The notes: generated by a model not told the origin, from the sequence alone. A stretch of DNA of 64,000 nucleotides from Nitrospira sp. (GCA_029194665.1 JARFXO010000002.1:186001-250000); one strand, 5' to 3'. Counted from the stretch's first letter, positions 28,013 to 36,517 are shown. Program-made: numbers and translations.

Positions 28013-28638
28013 ATCTTCTCTTCCTGACCCAACGGCTGGATGCAGATGGCACCATTCAGTTTGAGCCTCTTGGTGAGCCGCCCATACTCCATCAATCGGC
28101 TACAGACGATCAGTCCAGATGGATTGCGAGTCTCAATGAATGTATTGATGGCCGCCACGCAATCTAGTTGGTTGGCAAGTTGAACTTCATCCAATCCATC
28201 CAACAACGGCACAAGATAGCCATTCGCCAGCCACGCCCTCGCGATCTTCACCGGAATGCGGTACTTGGCCGAGAGCTCAGCTGCGATCCACTCCTCAAGC
28301 GACTGATTCTTTTGCCAACTCGACAGATTCAATACGATGGGCACTCGTTCTTTTGGATCGTTCTTCGTTCTGCTGATCAGGACAGCCGCAAGTTCCAGCA
28401 GACTCGTCGTCTTCCCAGATCCTGGTTCTCCTAAGATGAGAAGAAGACCCGTTTCATCAAAGACGGTGTGGATATTGTGATCTTGCTGGAGCAACTCGCG
28501 GCAGCGATCCGGTAGGTCACCGACATATTTCCAGGGCGGCTGTTCCACCATCTCATCCATCTGGCGTTTGCCCAGCAAGATCAGCACTTCATGGTAGAGC
28601 GACTGCCTGAGTACTCCATCGACCCAGTATTCCTGCAC
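28009..28638 (-). pseudogene. NACHT ATPase segment of a broken TIR-NACHT protein
   Basis: The frame carries a P-loop, GEPGSGKT (about residues 70-77 from the first ATG), and a Walker B region LVPLLDGLDEV (about 142-152), which define a NACHT-type STAND ATPase. Coding continues upstream of the first ATG, to about 28687 in the same frame, where it would join the TIR segment. It ends in ATATGA, immediately overlapping the next frame. In bacterial NLR-like proteins this module oligomerises on sensing infection and activates the effector domain. Confidence 0.72.
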
Positions 28639-29204
28639 ACGATCTCGGAGAATCCCGAGTTGCTCGCGCTGCTTCTTGTCCGGGGGGCAGCGATGGGAGA
28701 ATACAGCTCCACTTTCGCATCGTCTTGACTTGGTGTCAGTAAAACACTGGTCGGGAACAATTTCTTTCGATAGTCAGATTTCTCTCCTGTGATTCCGCGT
28801 ATCAGCTTCTCATATGGGTCTGGGTCGGTCTTTCGGAAATCCACCCAGTCGAAGATTTGGAGCAAGTTAGGGAGGTCGGGTGTTTCCGTGGCCGACGACA
28901 AGATCACTGGAATGACGGGACAGGCTCGGGCGACGAATTGTTGAATGAATGCCCACATTTCATTTTGTTGCCAAGGGCCAATCCCACTCTTCCCGACAAA
29001 AACCGCAGCAGCCTTGATCGTACCGATCTGCCTATCCAGGACTTCTATCCATACTGTCCCAGGCAGGATTTCCCGTTCGTCCAACCACGGCTTAAGGCCT
29101 CTGCGGGACAACTCATCCGCAATCTGGCGGATCTCTGGCTTGTCCTCGCTGTTGTGGCAGAGGAAGACGTCGACGTGTTCGGCGTTGGAGTGAGATTCAT
29201 TCAT
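28581..29204 (-). pseudogene. TIR effector segment of a broken TIR-NACHT protein
   Basis: Residues 10-150 form a TIR domain: VDVFLCHNSEDKPEIRQIADELSRRG, the DEREILPG loop and the probable NADase glutamate in QQNEMWAF (residue 82). The frame then runs 40 residues out of register (from SPIAAP onward) before stopping. Inserting one base in the C6 run at 28682-28687 would restore reading into the NACHT frame. TIR domains of this kind degrade NAD+ or make signalling nucleotides in anti-phage defence. The start at 29204 is the only good ATG. Confidence 0.75.
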
Positions 29205-29402
29205 AGATAAACGGCTCTACGCAACGAAACAACAGGATCCTATGGCTCGACCTAACGATCAAGACTCTGGTCCTTCTGCGAAGAAAGCCAGGACATTCTA
29301 CGTAATCATGGTATCTAGATCTGCTTGGGAATGAGAAAAAGGTAGCAGGCAGATTACCCGATTGCCGTTGGTGCGAATGCTCTACCTTTAGGCAGTTGTT
29401 TG

Positions 29403-29521
29403 CTACAACACCTGCACGATGAAACACTTCACGTAGCGTGTCTTCGACATACTGGCGAGGATCGGATGGTCGGCACTCTGGCCTCGTTGGTCGATGAGTC
29501 GGATATCACGCTTGGCGTCGG
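29403..29521 (-). pseudogene. Remnant 1 of the rlmI 3' end
   Basis: Read leftward, this encodes DAKRDIRLIDQRGQSADH, then the PILASMSKTRYVKCFIVQ segment and a stop. That is closely similar to the last 40 residues of the intact RlmI-type methyltransferase ending at 40334. Nothing of the rest of the gene is present. It sits immediately downstream of the Phd-like antitoxin gene, with both read leftward. The stretch 29205-29402 holds nothing else recognisable. Confidence 0.75.
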
Positions 29522-29612
29522 GGGCCGCTGCACCTTGCTCATCAAGCTGGTAGATTCCTGCCACGCGCCGCTCGACAGGTCATGATGGGGTGGCGTCCGT
29601 CGGAGTGGAAGG

Positions 29613-29813
29613 TTAAGACTTCCTTTTTAATCCTAGCGTTGCGGCAACGAGATCCAGTGGTCGCCCCTGTCGATTTTTGGGATCTGCCTTGGCTCTGCGA
29701 AGATCACGAAGATCATGATAGTCTTCGACCTCCTCTTGCAGCCGAAGAAAATCCTTGTACGGTATGACGGCAAATTCTTTCTTGCCGTGTTTTTCGATAA
29801 TTTGCGCTTTCAT
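29613..29813 (-). CDS. Phd/YefM-like antitoxin
   Basis: The 66-residue product (MKAQIIEKHGKKEFAVIPYKDF) has the short beta-alpha N-terminus of Phd/YefM-type antitoxins and an acidic, helical middle (LQEEVEDYHDLRDLRRAK). It starts four bases after the stop of the RelE-like gene, so the toxin comes first in the pair. Such antitoxins bind the toxin through the disordered C-terminus and repress the operon. The toxin gene in front is frameshifted, so this antitoxin may now be an orphan. Confidence 0.65.
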   Translation of the reverse strand: MKAQIIEKHGKKEFAVIPYKDFLRLQEEVEDYHDLRDLRRAKADPKNRQGRPLDLVAATLGLKRKS

Positions 29814-29817
29814 ACGT

Positions 29818-30065
29818 CTACCGGTAGGCCTCCTTCCGATGGAGAATTCGATAAATAATGATTTTGTGCTCCACGATTTCAAACAAGACCCGCCACACGC
29901 CGATCCGCAGACGATACTCGCGCATCGCACTGGCCAGTTTTTTGATATCGCCCGTCAGTCCTTCCTCCAAGAGAAATAACGCGTCGACAATACGTTGGGC
30001 GTCGGCTTTTGGGAGCGACGCCAAATCTTCTCGGCTCGCTTGCGTATTTCAATTTCGTATCGCAT
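29818..30065 (-). pseudogene. RelE/ParE-type toxin gene with a frameshift
   Basis: Starting at ATG 30065 the sequence reads MRYEIEIRKRAEK. After a one-base loss near 30027-30030 (AAG where AAAG is expected) the correct continuation, DLASLPKADAQRIVDAL through EYRLRIGVWRVLFEI to HRKEAYR, lies in the next frame. Joined, it gives about 82 residues, normal for RelE/ParE ribonuclease or gyrase toxins. The lesion would abolish the toxin. The adjacent Phd-like gene downstream is intact. Confidence 0.7.
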
Positions 30066-30283
30066 CGTAGGTATTTGCATTCAGGCCATGCCGCGCGAGC
30101 GCGTGCATCGCTCTGTTTCAGGGATATGAGCAACCGTCCTATCACCGGAACCGACCCTTCCGAGGATAACAAAGTCTCACACGTCTTTCCATGTATTGCA
30201 CGTGCTTCGACACTTATGTGGCCCGGCACGCGTATTGACTTATGACCGTTGATGCGCGGGCTGCATCAGAGATGACCGTCGAT

Positions 30284-30400
30284 TACAACTCCTGCACAAT
30301 AAAACACTTCAAATACCGTGTCTCCGGCATGCTGGCGAGAATGGGATGGTCGGCGCTTTGGCCGCGCTGCTCGATGAGCCGAACGCCTCCGGAGATCGAC
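30284..30400 (-). pseudogene. Remnant 2 of the rlmI 3' end
   Basis: Leftward, this reads VRLIEQRGQSADH and PILASMPETRYLKCFIVQ followed by a stop, nearly identical to the end of the intact RlmI-type protein. Homology ends abruptly near 30400. It lies between the toxin pseudogene to its left and the AbrB/VapC pair to its right. The stretch 30066-30283 between it and the toxin holds nothing recognised. Confidence 0.78.
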
Positions 30401-30465
30401 GTAAACGGCTGTGAGAGTAGGTGACGAAGTTTCATGCTTTTCTAGTTTGGCGAAATAATTATAGA

Positions 30466-30494
30466 TTGTCCGCGTTTTCTATATTTGGTATGCT
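30466..30494 (+). promoter_or_regulatory. Promoter for the AbrB/VapC pair
   Basis: TTGTCC (30466-30471) and TATGCT (30489-30494) are spaced by 17 bases in an AT-rich stretch, 24 bases before the antitoxin start. This is a plausible vegetative promoter, probably repressed by the antitoxin-toxin complex. Confidence 0.5.
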
Positions 30495-30518
30495 TATTCA
30501 AAAATGGTGGAGGTTTCT

Positions 30519-30770
30519 ATGGCTGTCTCACAAATTTCATCGAAAGGGCAAATTTTGATTCCTCGGCAACTTCGACATAAACTCGGCTTCAGGGCGGGCG
30601 GAAAGGTCCAGTTGATCGAAGAAGGCGGCCGCTTAGTCATCACACCGGCGGCTGACGACCCTATCGCGGCAGCTACAGGCTTTCTCACGGGCAAGTTCTC
30701 CTTAACGGACGACCTCCGTCGCGAGCATCAAGAGGAGAAGCGTCGTGAGCAAAAAACTCGTTCTCGATAG
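30519..30770 (+). CDS. AbrB/MazE-type (VapB) antitoxin
   Basis: The 83-residue product starts at ATG 30519, seven bases after GGAGG. The N-terminal swapped-hairpin DNA-binding motif is clear: SQISSKGQILIPRQLRHKLGFRAGGKVQL, read in part. The basic C-terminal tail (EEKRREQKTR) should wrap the toxin. Its end overlaps the PIN toxin start by 26 bases, the usual layout of vapBC operons. It acts as antitoxin and autorepressor. Confidence 0.85.
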   Translation: MAVSQISSKGQILIPRQLRHKLGFRAGGKVQLIEEGGRLVITPAADDPIAAATGFLTGKFSLTDDLRREHQEEKRREQKTRSR

Positions 30771-31152
30771 CTTCGCGCTGGTCAGTCTGTTTCATAAGGA
30801 GCCGGGGTGGGAGAAAGTCCGAGCTGCGTTGTATGATCAGCAACGAGCAGGAACTAAGGCTTTGTTGAACTGGATCAATTGGGGCGAGTTCTTTTACATC
30901 GTCAAACGCAAGGTTGGGGCCGGTCAAGCCGTGGAAGCCCTCCATCTATTGGAACAGTTACCCATCGAACTGGTGCCGGTGGACCTTCCTTTGGTGCGAG
31001 AGGCAGCGGAAATCAAAAGTGCCTATGCGGTCTCTTATGCCGATGCCTTTTGCATCGCAACCGCCCATCGCCTGTCAGGAACCGTCTTAACAAGCGATCC
31101 TGAATTCCACGCGGTCGAGCATCTGATCACCGTCCGATGGCTGACCACCTAA
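30745..31152 (+). CDS. vapC: PIN-domain ribonuclease toxin (VapC type)
   Basis: The 135-residue protein begins with GTG 30745 inside the antitoxin gene. PIN-domain acidic residues are visible in KLVLDSFALV (first aspartate), NWGEFFYIV (glutamate), SYADAFCIATAH (aspartate) and LTSDPEFH (last aspartate), so the active site looks complete. VapC toxins cleave tRNA or rRNA and are neutralised by their AbrB-type partners. The pair sits between rlmI remnant 2 and cyanase copy 1, as a self-contained module. Confidence 0.87.
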   Translation: MSKKLVLDSFALVSLFHKEPGWEKVRAALYDQQRAGTKALLNWINWGEFFYIVKRKVGAGQAVEALHLLEQLPIELVPVDLPLVREAAEIKSAYAVSYADAFCIATAHRLSGTVLTSDPEFHAVEHLITVRWLTT

Positions 31153-31199
31153 CTGGGTAGCACGATCATAGCGCTGCCCGGCTGCGGACAAACCGCTCG

Positions 31200-31640
31200 T
31201 CAGAACGACTTATATTCAAGCCATTTGCCGTTCAGCGTGATTTTGCAGCGGGTTTCACCCTGGCTGCCGGTGACCTTTTCCATGTCCACCGTGAAATCGA
31301 TCGCGCTCATGATGCCGTCACCGAACATCTCGTTCGCCATCTCGCGCAAGGAATCGCCGTACACACCGACAATTTCGAGCAACCGGTACTTGAACGGGTC
31401 CGTCATGTTGGGCAGATCCGTGCGTACCGGAAAGCGGCTCAAGGCCTGGACAATCTCATTGTCCAAATCCAAAAGCTTGCCGACCTTCACCGCTTCGTCC
31501 GGGGTAAATCGGTGATTACCATTCAAGGCCACCGCCACAAACGCGGGGTTCTTGCCGAGGGCTTTCGCGACGTCGGCAATCGTGAGTTTCTTCTCGAGTC
31601 GAGCGGCCTTGACCTTGCTGCGTATCGCTTCTTTCTCCAT
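31200..31640 (-). CDS. cynS: Cyanate hydratase (cyanase), copy 1
   Basis: The 146-residue protein has the two cyanase parts: an N-terminal helix-turn-helix-like bundle (LTIADVAKALGKNPAFVAVALNG, partial) and the catalytic C-terminal domain. The catalytic residues correspond to Arg86 and Glu89 (KYRLLE) and Ser112 (GDGIMSAID). The decamer converts cyanate and bicarbonate to CO2 and carbamate, giving ammonia. Cyanase is known from nitrifiers, Nitrospira included. The gene is monocistronic here. A second copy at 37850-38286, inverted in neither case, has lost its C-terminal frame. The HTH-like start makes misannotation as a regulator easy. Confidence 0.9.
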   Translation of the reverse strand: MEKEAIRSKVKAARLEKKLTIADVAKALGKNPAFVAVALNGNHRFTPDEAVKVGKLLDLDNEIVQALSRFPVRTDLPNMTDPFKYRLLEIVGVYGDSLREMANEMFGDGIMSAIDFTVDMEKVTGSQGETRCKITLNGKWLEYKSF

Positions 31641-31711
31641 GTCGGCCTCCCATGAATAGGGGTTTCAGTCAACAATCAACCGGAGACCCTGTGGAAGTAA
31701 ATGGACCGCTG

Positions 31712-31761
31712 ACCTCTCATGCAGCCTCCGACGTAACTGGAAGGAGATGCGTTTGTGGCAC
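31712..31761. repeat. 50-base repeat, copy A (upstream of cyanase copy 1)
   Basis: The segment beginning ACCTCTCATGCAGCCT and ending near GTTTGTGGCAC recurs at 38359-38407 and 40279-40327 with a few substitutions. Copies A and B lie at equal distance upstream of the two cyanase genes, and copy C abuts the end of intact rlmI. The surrounding stretch 31641-31974 has no gene and nothing else recognisable. Confidence 0.65.
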
Positions 31762-31989
31762 AGAAAGTCCCAGTACCTCTTCTATTCCACTTCTTTCAGA
31801 AGAACCGTTCAGATGACGCCGTCTGGGGTGCGCGAGCGAGGTAAACCTGTCGGTTGCCCAGTACGGGCAGATACCGCTACTACAGTGTCTGCCCCTGCTC
31901 CGTTACGGCAAGCTGCCCTCTGTTGAGTCACTTAACGATCATGGCCATGATCGTCATCACCGTCGTGAGAGTTCTAGAGCGTTCCCTTT

Positions 31990-32496
31990 TTAGGTTGATG
32001 CATAGCCCGCATTCCTGAAGTAGTTGGCGCACTCGTTGGGCTGGAAGGTTTTGAGAAGCTGGCCGAGTTTCCTCCACAGGGGTTCGACCGTTCGTTCAGC
32101 GGCCTTCCGCAGAAGCGTCTTGATCTTGGCGAAGACCTGTTCGATCGGGTTGAGGTCGGGGGAGTATTGAGGGAGCAGGAGGCGGGTTGCCCCAGCCTTG
32201 CGGATGGCGGTGTGGACAGCCTTGTTCTTGTGGCTGGTGAGGTTGTCGAGGACGACCATGTCACCAGGCTTCAGGATCGGGACCAGACAATGCTCGACAT
32301 AAGCCAGGAAGCTATCACCATCGAGAGGGCCGTCGAGAACACACGGCGCGGTCAGGCCGTCTAGGCGCAGCGCCCCCACGAACGTCAGGGTTTTCCAGTG
32401 CCCATGCGGCACCTTGGCTCGCAGGCGCTCGCCGTTACGACAGCGGCCATGTGTGCGCACCATGTTCGTTTTGATCCAGGTCTCATCGATGAACAC
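31990..32496 (-). CDS. IS630 transposase, C-terminal DDE part (element 1)
   Basis: This frame has the catalytic triad region of IS630/Tc1 enzymes: FIDETWIKTN (first aspartate), MVVLDNLTSHKN (second) and PDLNPIEQVFAKIK (glutamate). It is out of frame with the N-terminal part and needs a shift at an A8 run at about 32593-32600 (read leftward) to make one protein of about 315 residues. Confidence 0.85.
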   Translation of the reverse strand: MFIDETWIKTNMVRTHGRCRNGERLRAKVPHGHWKTLTFVGALRLDGLTAPCVLDGPLDGDSFLAYVEHCLVPILKPGDMVVLDNLTSHKNKAVHTAIRKAGATRLLLPQYSPDLNPIEQVFAKIKTLLRKAAERTVEPLWRKLGQLLKTFQPNECANYFRNAGYAST

Positions 32497-32938
32497 CAGG
32501 CGCCGGGGATCGAGCTTCGCCTGCTGGTTCTTCCAGCGCGTGCGGCGCTGAGCGACATCCGGCCGATCCTGTTCGCTGGCGTGGACGGTTTTTTTTAAAG
32601 CGGATCCCTTCGCCGATATAAAAATACGACAGCATCCCCGTTGTCGCCTTCACACCACGCTCGTTGAAGAACCGCGTCGACAACGCCATCAGGGTGATGT
32701 CCGGTTCAACCTCCAGCACGTGTAACAGCCACTCCCGGTGCGGCTTCAGTTTCGATGGGCGGTGGCCGCCGGTGCCAATGATCCCCCGTGCCCCCGTTTG
32801 CAGGTAGCGGGCAACCCACCGGATCGCTGACGAGTCACTCACGCCAAAGCGTGCTGCTGCTTCCCGCCGCGACAGCTTCCCCTCAACCACCGCGTCAATC
32901 ACCCGTTCCCGCAAGTCCTGCGAATAGCCTTTCCCCAT
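32483..32938 (-). CDS. IS630 transposase, N-terminal DNA-binding part (element 1)
   Basis: It starts MGKGYSQDLRERVIDAVVEG and carries the helix-turn-helix LSRREAAARFGVSDSSAIRW (about residues 21-40). The true product diverges after IRFKK, where eight A residues precede the shift into the DDE frame; the remaining 40 residues of this frame are not transposase-like. Loss of one A, by transcriptional slippage or mutation, would fuse the two parts. Confidence 0.82.
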   Translation of the reverse strand: MGKGYSQDLRERVIDAVVEGKLSRREAAARFGVSDSSAIRWVARYLQTGARGIIGTGGHRPSKLKPHREWLLHVLEVEPDITLMALSTRFFNERGVKATTGMLSYFYIGEGIRFKKNRPRQRTGSAGCRSAPHALEEPAGEARSPAPGVHR

Positions 32939-33030
32939 CCATCCGGCCTCCTTCCCGGTCTCGACAGGGAATCACAACGGCGCGTGATAGGGAATCATTT
33001 TCTGATCCAGGCTATTCGAGGAATGCTCTA

Positions 33031-33279
33031 GCCTCTGTCATATCCCTTGTCGACAATGACGTATTGCGCGGGAAGCCCTGCCAATAACGGTGCGGTTTGC
33101 GTGCAGTCTGACGCCTGAACCAGCGTCAAGATGAAGCGGAGCGGATTGCCAAGCCCATCTACCGTGGCCTGGATTTTGGTGGTCAGTCCGCCCTTGCTAC
33201 GCCCGATGGCTTCCCGGTCGCGGACGTCTTGGGTTGCGTGCCCCCTTTTTCCGCGCCCCTGCCGCATGCTGATGCGCAC
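33031..33279 (-). pseudogene. IS5 transposase, truncated second frame
   Basis: In register with REAIGRSKGGLTTKI and LPAQYVIVDKGYDRG (second catalytic aspartate region), it is cut exactly at the IS630 end. It continues the first IS5 frame after a -1 shift at a AAAAAGGGGG run. Confidence 0.75.
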
Positions 33280-33577
33280 GCACGATGGCGGAGTCGATCA
33301 TGGCGTATTCGTTGTCGGCATCGGCAGCCAGCTGGGTCAACACCACTTCCCACACGCCACGCTCGCACCAGCGTGTAAAACGCGTATGCACCGCCTTCCA
33401 TGGACCAAACCGTTCCGGTAAATCTCGCCAGGGAATGCCCGTCCGGTACCGATCGAGCACGGCCTCCACGAACAACCGATTATCCTTCGCCGTCACGCCA
33501 ACAGTGTCTTCACGCCCCGGCAGCAATCCTTCAATCCGCTTCCACTGATCGTCCCGCAATCCATATCGTCGGACCAT
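33197..33577 (-). CDS. IS5 transposase, first frame (truncated element)
   Basis: The frame begins MVRRYGLRDDQWKRIEGLLPG, the N-terminal domain of IS5-family transposases, and reaches EYAMIDSAIVRAHQH, the first catalytic aspartate region. It leaves the transposase register at a A5G5 run, as does its relative at 37033. Alone it cannot make an active enzyme. Confidence 0.8.
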   Translation of the reverse strand: MVRRYGLRDDQWKRIEGLLPGREDTVGVTAKDNRLFVEAVLDRYRTGIPWRDLPERFGPWKAVHTRFTRWCERGVWEVVLTQLAADADNEYAMIDSAIVRAHQHAAGARKKGARNPRRPRPGSHRA

Positions 33578-33782
33578 TCAGAAGCCTCCCCATCGGCCTC
33601 TGAACAGTGAAGCACAAACTCAACCCCTTGTGAATCCTCAAAACTAAATTGAGGACACACTCTAGTGCATCCCTACCACTGTATCTAAAGAGACTCCAGG
33701 TAAACTGCCTGTTTCCCACTCCGCTATGTCGAGCAATTCCCGTCGCGGTGGGCCTCAGTCCGCGCGTCGGGCGGTGAAGTCC

Positions 33783-35681
33783 TCACGGGCGTGTTTGCAT
33801 GCTCACGTGATCCTTGAGCCGGGAGCTCATCCGATCGATCGGCGGACCTTCAAGGCACACACGTGCCCACATCTCAAGGTGCAAAAGTCTTAGCCGCAGC
33901 TGCTGGCTGCCCCGCTCCAGGAGGTGCCGAACCTCACGGTCGGTCAATTCGAAGAGGTCCGCTACGAAAGACCCTGCGAACAGCTCCGGGCGTATCTTCA
34001 TCCGATACTGCGCGTTGGTCGGGAAACCCATTTTCTTGCGATACGCCAGTTCTGGGGGCAGATAGCGCGCCGCAACTTCCCGCAGCACCCATTTGTCGCG
34101 CAGGAAGTAATGCCCTCGCGCCACTGCTGAAGGAGAGAACCTGACTTTGAGGTTGTAGGGCATGTTGACGGCGAGTCTCACCAAGCGGCTGTCCAAGAAG
34201 GGGAATCGCGATTCGATACTCGCCGCCATTCCCAGGCAATCGTTCCGATGCAAGAGCGTCCGCAGGTGGTAGCTTAAGTAATTAACCGTCACAAGGTCTT
34301 GGTCCGTCGGCTCCCGTCCGGTCTTGTCCCGCACCGCGCTCCTGAGTTCGGCTTTCTCCATGTCCCTCTCGAATCGATTGTGCAGTCCCTGTACGACCGT
34401 GGAATCGTCCTCGGAAACTACTGCTGGCATCGCTCGTCCGATCAGCCGTCTCGCCAAGCCTCTCGCCAGATGCCACGATACACGCGGTAGCTCCAACAGG
34501 GATCGCACTACGGCCGCGCGTAGGTTGAAGATCAGCCATGGATACCCGACATAGCACTCGTCCGCCCCTTCTCCAGACAGGATCGCTTTGACCCGGTGGT
34601 CGCGCACCAGCTTTGATACCATGAGAAAAGGTACCGAGTTGAGATGATAGGTGAAGGGATGACCGTAGTGCCGGATGACTTCCGGTATGCTGTCGATGCT
34701 GTCCTGGTCGACGACTGCAACCGTCTTCAGATCCAGCCTCAGATGCTTCGCAAGCTTTGCCGCCGCTTCGTACTCACTGTGTGGGCCGATCACGTTCGCG
34801 TGAAAGATGGCCAGGTGGTTATGAAACCGTGCGGCCATGGCCATGGTGAGCGAGGAGTCGACGCCACCGCTGCAGAGAGCGCCCACCGGCGCATCCGCGA
34901 CCAGCTGACCTCGCACACTCTCGAGGAGGACCTCCTCCACCGCGTCGACGACCTGCTTCGGCCTGAGGTGCCTGAGTCGTTCCACCTCGGCCTGATCCCA
35001 GAAGTCGCTCATGTGCCAGAAGCGGCGCCAATGGGCGTGGCCGTCGCTTGAGACACTCACTGTCGTTCCCGGCGGCACGATCCGGATGTTCTGGTAGAAC
35101 GTATGCCCCTGTGTGGGCCCACCGAAGCCTTGGATATAGGACGAGATGGTGAGCGCATCCGCCCGAAACGGCACCCACGGGCGCATCGCACCGATCTCCG
35201 ATGCGAAGACGAATTGGTCCTCCGTCGCGCAGACGTGCAGGGGTTTGATTCCGAAGCGGTCGCGAGCGAGGACGAGCGAGCGCTCCTCCTTGTCATAGAG
35301 AGCAAAGGCAAACATCCCCTCGAGCCTCGGTAGGGTTGCATCCACGCCCTGGTGGATGAGGCACTCGAGAAGGACCTCGGTGTCGCTTGTCGTCCTGAAC
35401 TGGACACCTCGAGCCTCCAACTCAGCGCGCAGTTCAAGATAGTTGTAGATCTCGCCATTATATGCGAGCACGTACCGAGCTGTACTATCCCAAAAGGGCT
35501 GATTGCTGCGTGGGTTGAGATCCAGGAGGGCGAGGCGGGTGTGAACGAGTCCAATCCCTTCGCCAGCGAAGATCGCCTGATGATCGGGGCCGCGATGGTG
35601 GAGCAAGCGCGCGGAGGCCTCCAGGCGTTCTTGGTCCGGCGTTTCAAGCGACCCGTGGTACAGCACTCCAAGGATTCCGCA
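33783..35681 (-). CDS. asnB: Asparagine synthase (glutamine-hydrolysing)
   Basis: The product has 632 residues, with the catalytic N-terminal cysteine at MCGILGV; ATG 35681 is chosen because Cys2 must be exposed as nucleophile, and GGAGAA lies upstream. The glutaminase domain shows YNGEIYN and RDRFGIKPL. The synthetase domain shows the PP-loop CSGGVDSS (about residue 270) and SGEGADECYVGYP (about 375). It transfers amide nitrogen from glutamine to aspartate, or to another carboxylate in biosynthetic paralogues. It is flanked by IS elements on both sides and stands alone, so it is likely cargo. Paralogues of this type often modify glycans or peptides, and I cannot tell which applies here. Confidence 0.87.
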   Translation of the reverse strand, partial: CGILGVLYHGSLETPDQERLEASARLLHHRGPDHQAIFAGEGIGLVHTRLALLDLNPRSNQPFWDSTARYVLAYNGEIYNYLELRAELEARGVQFRTTSDTEVLLECLIHQGVDATLPRLEGMFAFALYDKEERSLVLARDRFGIKPLHVCATEDQFVFASEIGAMRPWVPFRADALTISSYIQGFGGPTQGHTFYQNIRIVPPGTTVSVSSDGHAHWRRFWHMSDFWDQAEVERLRHLRPKQVVDAVEEVLLESVRGQLVADAPVGALCSGGVDSSLTMAMAARFHNHLAIFHANVIGPHSEYEAAAKLAKHLRLDLKTVAVVDQDSIDSIPEVIRHYGHPFTYHLNSVPFLMVSKLVRDHRVKAILSGEGADECYVGYPWLIFNLRAAVVRSLLELPRVSWHLARGLARRLIGRAMPAVVSEDDSTVVQGLHNRFERDMEKAELRSAVRDKTGREPTDQDLVTVNYLSYHLRTLLHRNDCLGMAASIESRFPFLDSRLVRLAVNMPYNLKVRFSPSAVARGHYFLRDKWVLREVAARYLPPELAYRKKMGFPTNAQYRMKIRPELFAGSFVADLFELTDREVRHLLERGSQQLRLRLLHLEMWARVCLEGPPIDRMSSRLKDHVSMQTRP

Positions 35682-35828
35682 CATCGAGATATTCTCCCGT
35701 ACAGTACGCTGCTCGCGGCTTCCAGTCGGCAACGCGCCCATGGACGACCCACGAAAGCGGATCGCGGTCGAGCTAGTGTCCCGCTGTGCTGCCGGCCGTG
35801 AACCGGCGCATCGCCAGCCCCAGGGTCA

Positions 35829-35862
35829 TATGCATAGGTGATTTAAATAATCTTTATGCATA
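35829..35862. repeat. Paired TATGCATA octamers upstream of asnB
   Basis: The self-palindromic octamer TATGCATA occurs at 35829-35836 and 35855-35862, about 150 bases before the asnB start in an AT-rich island unlike its GC-rich surroundings. It could be an operator or promoter region. The rest of 35682-35996 shows no gene. Confidence 0.4.
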
Positions 35863-36054
35863 ATTCAAACGACCTTCTTATATGGCTAGAGCAGTATCAC
35901 GGGACCGGCAAAGACGTCAAATTCTTCTGCTTGGCGAAAGACCCACTTTGTACCAAGCGGTCCGCTGAAGAGCGGTCCCGAGGTGCGCGGACCGGTTATA
36001 GCCAAGCCCTCAATTACTGATGGACATTGACGGTGGACTTTGCGATCATGGGGC

Positions 36055-36459
36055 ATGAGATGCTCATCAGATTTGCGCCAACGGGTCGTGGATTTTGTCC
36101 GGAGTGGTGGCAGCAAGGCCGAGGCGGCTCGGCGATTCAAGGTGGGCGAGGCCAGCGTCTACCGCTGGCTCAAGCCCGGCGGCCTAGCATACAAGCGTCC
36201 CGGCCCACAACGACCCCACAAACTGGATTGGGACGCCTTGCGTCGTCATGTGGAAGTCCATCCCGATCGGACACAAGCGGAGCGAGCACGGCATTTCCAG
36301 GTGTCCCGGCATTGCATCTGGAACGCACTCCACAAACTGGCGTTGACCCATAAAAAAAAGGATCGGGTACCAGGAGCGCGATCCGCAGCAACGGAAACAA
36401 TTCCTGCGCCTGCGCGAGCGGTTCTTTCGCCGTGGCAAACGACCCGTCCATATCGATGA
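36055..36459 (+). CDS. IS630 transposase, N-terminal part (element 2)
   Basis: From ATG 36055 (an ATG at 36040 is also in frame) it encodes CSSDLRQRVVDFVRSGGSKAEAARRFKVGEASVYRWLKP (in part), two helix-turn-helix units and a proline-rich linker. After LALTHKK, an A8 run at 36352-36359 precedes the correct next-frame continuation (GYQERDPQQRKQFL). The last 35 residues of this frame are therefore not real. Confidence 0.8.
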   Translation: MRCSSDLRQRVVDFVRSGGSKAEAARRFKVGEASVYRWLKPGGLAYKRPGPQRPHKLDWDALRRHVEVHPDRTQAERARHFQVSRHCIWNALHKLALTHKKKDRVPGARSAATETIPAPARAVLSPWQTTRPYR

Positions 36460-36517
36460 ATGCGGGTTTGCGTCGTCGACGGCGCGGCGGTATGGGTACG
36501 CACCGAAGGGTCACCGC

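Larger units (their letters stand above)
31975..33030 (-). mobile_element. IS630-family insertion sequence, element 1
   Basis: The element is bounded by inverted repeats TAGAGCGTTCC (31975-31985) and GGAATGCTCTA (33020-33030), which begin and end with the TA target expected for IS630. It carries one transposase in two frames. It has inserted into, and now truncates, an IS5-family element whose 5' part lies at 33031-33662. The missing 3' part of that IS5 element is not found on the other side. Confidence 0.85.
33031..33662 (-). mobile_element. IS5-family element, truncated by IS630
   Basis: The 5' end carries TTGAGGACACACTC next to TAG (33650-33665), similar to the terminal repeat TTGATGACACGCCC of the complete IS5 element at 36948-37803. 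The transposase coding region is present in two frames down to the IS630 boundary. The downstream part with the terminal DDE glutamate and the other terminal repeat is missing, so the element is dead. Confidence 0.78.

Noticed and set aside
31200-31640. First impression of an XRE-type helix-turn-helix regulator
   Set aside because: The C-terminal domain with KYRLLE and GDGIMSAID matches cyanase, including the catalytic Arg, Glu and Ser.
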